Part shown: piece by piece, positions 5,015-6,776 of the stretch
Numbering within the stretch: the first letter of the stretch is position 1
How the letters are laid out: each line of letters begins with the position of its first letter
From: Armatimonadota bacterium
GTDB lineage: Bacteria > Actinomycetota > Acidimicrobiia > Spongiisociales > UBA5794
Reading direction: 5' to 3'
DNA length: 6,776 bases
Assembly: GCA_008501565.1 (NCBI GenBank)
Contig: QQUL01000241.1
Span: 1-6,776, forward strand
The notes under the pieces: model-generated
What the model saw: the letters and a program-made list of their open reading frames with translations, nothing else
Told to the model about the DNA's origin: nothing
The model's database searches: none
Position numbers and translations under genes: made by a program

Positions 5015-6776
5015 TTGGCTGACAGCTTCGCGCATCTCCATGTACATACCGAATTCTCGATGCTCGACGGTGCCGCACGAGTAGCGGATCTCGTCAAAGC
5101 TGTCGCGGCTGACGGTCAGCCCGCGGTCGCAATAACGGATCACGGTGTGCTCTACGGCGTGGTGGATTTCGTCAAGGCTGCCACCCGCGAGGGGGTCAAT
5201 CCCATCATCGGCATCGAGGCATACCTCACTCCCGGGTCGCGGTTTGACCGACTTCCCAGACGGGAGGACAAGCGGTACCACATGACGATCCTCGCCGAGA
5301 ATGAAGTCGGCTACAAGAACCTGATGCAGCTTGCATCCAAGGCGTATCTCGACGGGTACTACTACAAGCCGCGCATCGACGCCGAACTACTCGCCGAGCA
5401 TGCCGAGGGTCTGATTGGAACGAGCGGCTGTCTCGGAGGTCACGTTCCACAGCTTCTCGGTGTCGACGAACGCACCGATGATGATCAGCGTGGCCAGGAG
5501 AGAGATTTCGATGGGGCTGTTGCCGCCGCGGCCATGTACAAGGACATTTTCGGCGCTGGCAACTATTTCATCGAGCTTCAGGACCACGGCATTCCGGCCC
5601 AGCGCAAGATCATGGACGACCTGTTGAATATCGCAAAGACGGTCGACATCCCGCTGTTGGCAGCGAATGACTCGCACTACACGCACGCTCACGAAGCAGA
5701 CGCCCACGATGCGCTTCTGTGTATCCAGACCGGCTCCATCAAGTCCGACGAAGACCGCTTCAAGTTTCATTCACAGGAGTTCTACATCAAGTCCGCGTCC
5801 CAGATGAGGAATCTGTTTCCCCAGGATCGGTACCCGGGAGCCTGCGACAACACCCTCCTCATCGCAGAGCGTGCACGCGTAGAAATCGATTTCGACCAGA
5901 CCCTCCTGCCTCCGTTCACGGTGCCCGATGGGCACAACGAAGACTCGTATCTGCGGCAATTGGTTCTCGAGGGTGCAGCGAAACGCTACGGCGCACTGGA
6001 CCGTGAACATGCAGAGCGGATTGACTACGAGCTTGAAGTCATCTCAAACATGGGCTTTTCGTCCTACTTCCTCATCGTGTGGGACCTCATTGCGTATGCG
6101 GCGACTCAAGGAATCCGCACCGGGCCGGGACGAGGCAGTGCTGCCGGGTCCATTGTTGCGTACTGCCTCAGCATCACCGATCTCGATCCCATCAAGTACG
6201 GACTCATTTTTGAGAGGTTCCTGAACCCGGGTCGCCGTGAGATGCCAGATATCGACATGGACTTTGATGAGCGCTATCGCTCCGAGATGATCCGATATAC
6301 CGCCGAAAAGTACGGCTCTGACCACGTGGCCCAAATCATCACGTTCTCAACGATCAAAGGAAAGCAAGCGATCCGGGACGCTGCCCGTGTTCTCGACTAC
6401 TCGTACTCGACGGGTGACCAATTGGCGAAGGCGATGCCGCCGGCGATCCTCGGGAAGGACGCCACGATCGACCAGTGCTTGACGAAGCCCGACAGCAATG
6501 CCTCAGCCAATGATCGGGATCACTACAACGCCGCCGCGGGGCTGCGTGATCTCATGAAGACACTCGACGGCGCAACCGAAATCATCGAAACGGCGCGGGG
6601 GCTTGAGGGGCTGAGACGCCAGGACTCGATTCATGCGGCAGCGGTTGTGATTTCACCTGAGCCATTGACGAACATCGTCCCGATTCAGCGCAAGGGCGAA
6701 GGTGCCGAGGTGGTGACTCAGTATGAGATGCACGGAGTCGAAGAGCTTGGTCTCCTCAAGATGGACTTCCTCGGTC
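5015..6776 (+). CDS. dnaE: DNA polymerase III alpha subunit (DnaE1 type), 3'-partial
   Basis: The frame runs uninterrupted for 587 codons to the right edge, about half of a normal DnaE. The start is TTG at 5015. GAGG at 5004-5007 is 7 nt upstream, an in-frame stop at 5003-5005 rules out anything earlier, and later starts would cut the conserved HLHVHTEFSMLDGA. This is the catalytic subunit of the replicative polymerase. The N-terminal PHP domain (about 5-280) keeps all nine metal ligands: H9, H11, D18, H43, E68, H89, C139, D219 and H221. This predicts an active 3'-5' proofreading nuclease, as known for mycobacterial DnaE1. The polymerase part shows GPGRGSAAGS (370-379), FLNPGRREMPDIDMDF (catalytic D414 and D416) and KMDFLG, with the third catalytic Asp at D584, just before the edge. 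No intein interrupts the visible part. Confidence 0.97.
   Translation, partial: MADSFAHLHVHTEFSMLDGAARVADLVKAVAADGQPAVAITDHGVLYGVVDFVKAATREGVNPIIGIEAYLTPGSRFDRLPRREDKRYHMTILAENEVGYKNLMQLASKAYLDGYYYKPRIDAELLAEHAEGLIGTSGCLGGHVPQLLGVDERTDDDQRGQERDFDGAVAAAAMYKDIFGAGNYFIELQDHGIPAQRKIMDDLLNIAKTVDIPLLAANDSHYTHAHEADAHDALLCIQTGSIKSDEDRFKFHSQEFYIKSASQMRNLFPQDRYPGACDNTLLIAERARVEIDFDQTLLPPFTVPDGHNEDSYLRQLVLEGAAKRYGALDREHAERIDYELEVISNMGFSSYFLIVWDLIAYAATQGIRTGPGRGSAAGSIVAYCLSITDLDPIKYGLIFERFLNPGRREMPDIDMDFDERYRSEMIRYTAEKYGSDHVAQIITFSTIKGKQAIRDAARVLDYSYSTGDQLAKAMPPAILGKDATIDQCLTKPDSNASANDRDHYNAAAGLRDLMKTLDGATEIIETARGLEGLRRQDSIHAAAVVISPEPLTNIVPIQRKGEGAEVVTQYEMHGVEELGLLKMDFLG

Noticed and set aside
4901..5770. 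Minus-strand frames opposite the start of dnaE (126 and 127 codons)
   Set aside because: They are antisense to conserved PHP-domain codons and have no recognisable motifs or start signals.
5015..6776. Intein or frameshift within dnaE
   Set aside because: I read every codon to the edge; the frame is continuous and the conserved blocks follow each other at normal spacing.
1..6776. CRISPR array, tRNA/rRNA, insertion sequence or defence island
   Set aside because: No regularly spaced repeats, cloverleaf-like sequence, transposase motifs or terminal inverted repeats were seen on either strand.

Overview
The window reads like an ordinary chromosomal segment of a moderately GC-rich actinobacterium. 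The main pointer is the partial dnaE at the right end. It has the HVHTEFSMLDGA start and a complete PHP metal-ligand set, as in actinobacterial DnaE1. The phosphofructokinase is of the Lys124 ('group III') type common in Actinomycetota. Placement below phylum is not supported by the sequence alone. No RNA genes, insertion sequences, CRISPR arrays or phage genes are visible, and five genes account for most of the DNA.

Layout: (1) Positions 3-845 (+) hold the C-terminal part of a protein with a formylglycine-generating-enzyme (SUMF1) fold, cut by the left edge; it lacks the catalytic cysteine pair. (2) Positions 925-1299 (+) hold a small, very acidic, disordered lipoprotein. (3) A GC-rich hairpin at 1338-1377 separates it from the convergent neighbour. 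(4) Positions 1394-3604 (-) encode a secreted M6 / immune inhibitor A-type zinc metalloprotease, preceded by a leader of roughly 100 nt with a candidate promoter. (5) Positions 3797-4822 (-) encode 6-phosphofructokinase. (6) A 192-nt divergent intergenic region leads into (7) dnaE (+), from a TTG start at 5015, cut by the right edge after 587 codons.

The left half is cell-envelope/secretion biology: an FGE-like protein that is probably exported, a lipoprotein and a secreted protease. The right half is core metabolism and replication: glycolysis and the replicative polymerase. Nothing ties these genes into one pathway, and they look like separate transcription units except perhaps the first two. 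I found no clear sign of a new multi-gene system. The points most worth checking are the cysteine-less FGE-like protein next to the orphan acidic lipoprotein, the intact PHP proofreading site in DnaE, the Gly104/Lys124 combination in the phosphofructokinase, and the odd leader of the metalloprotease.
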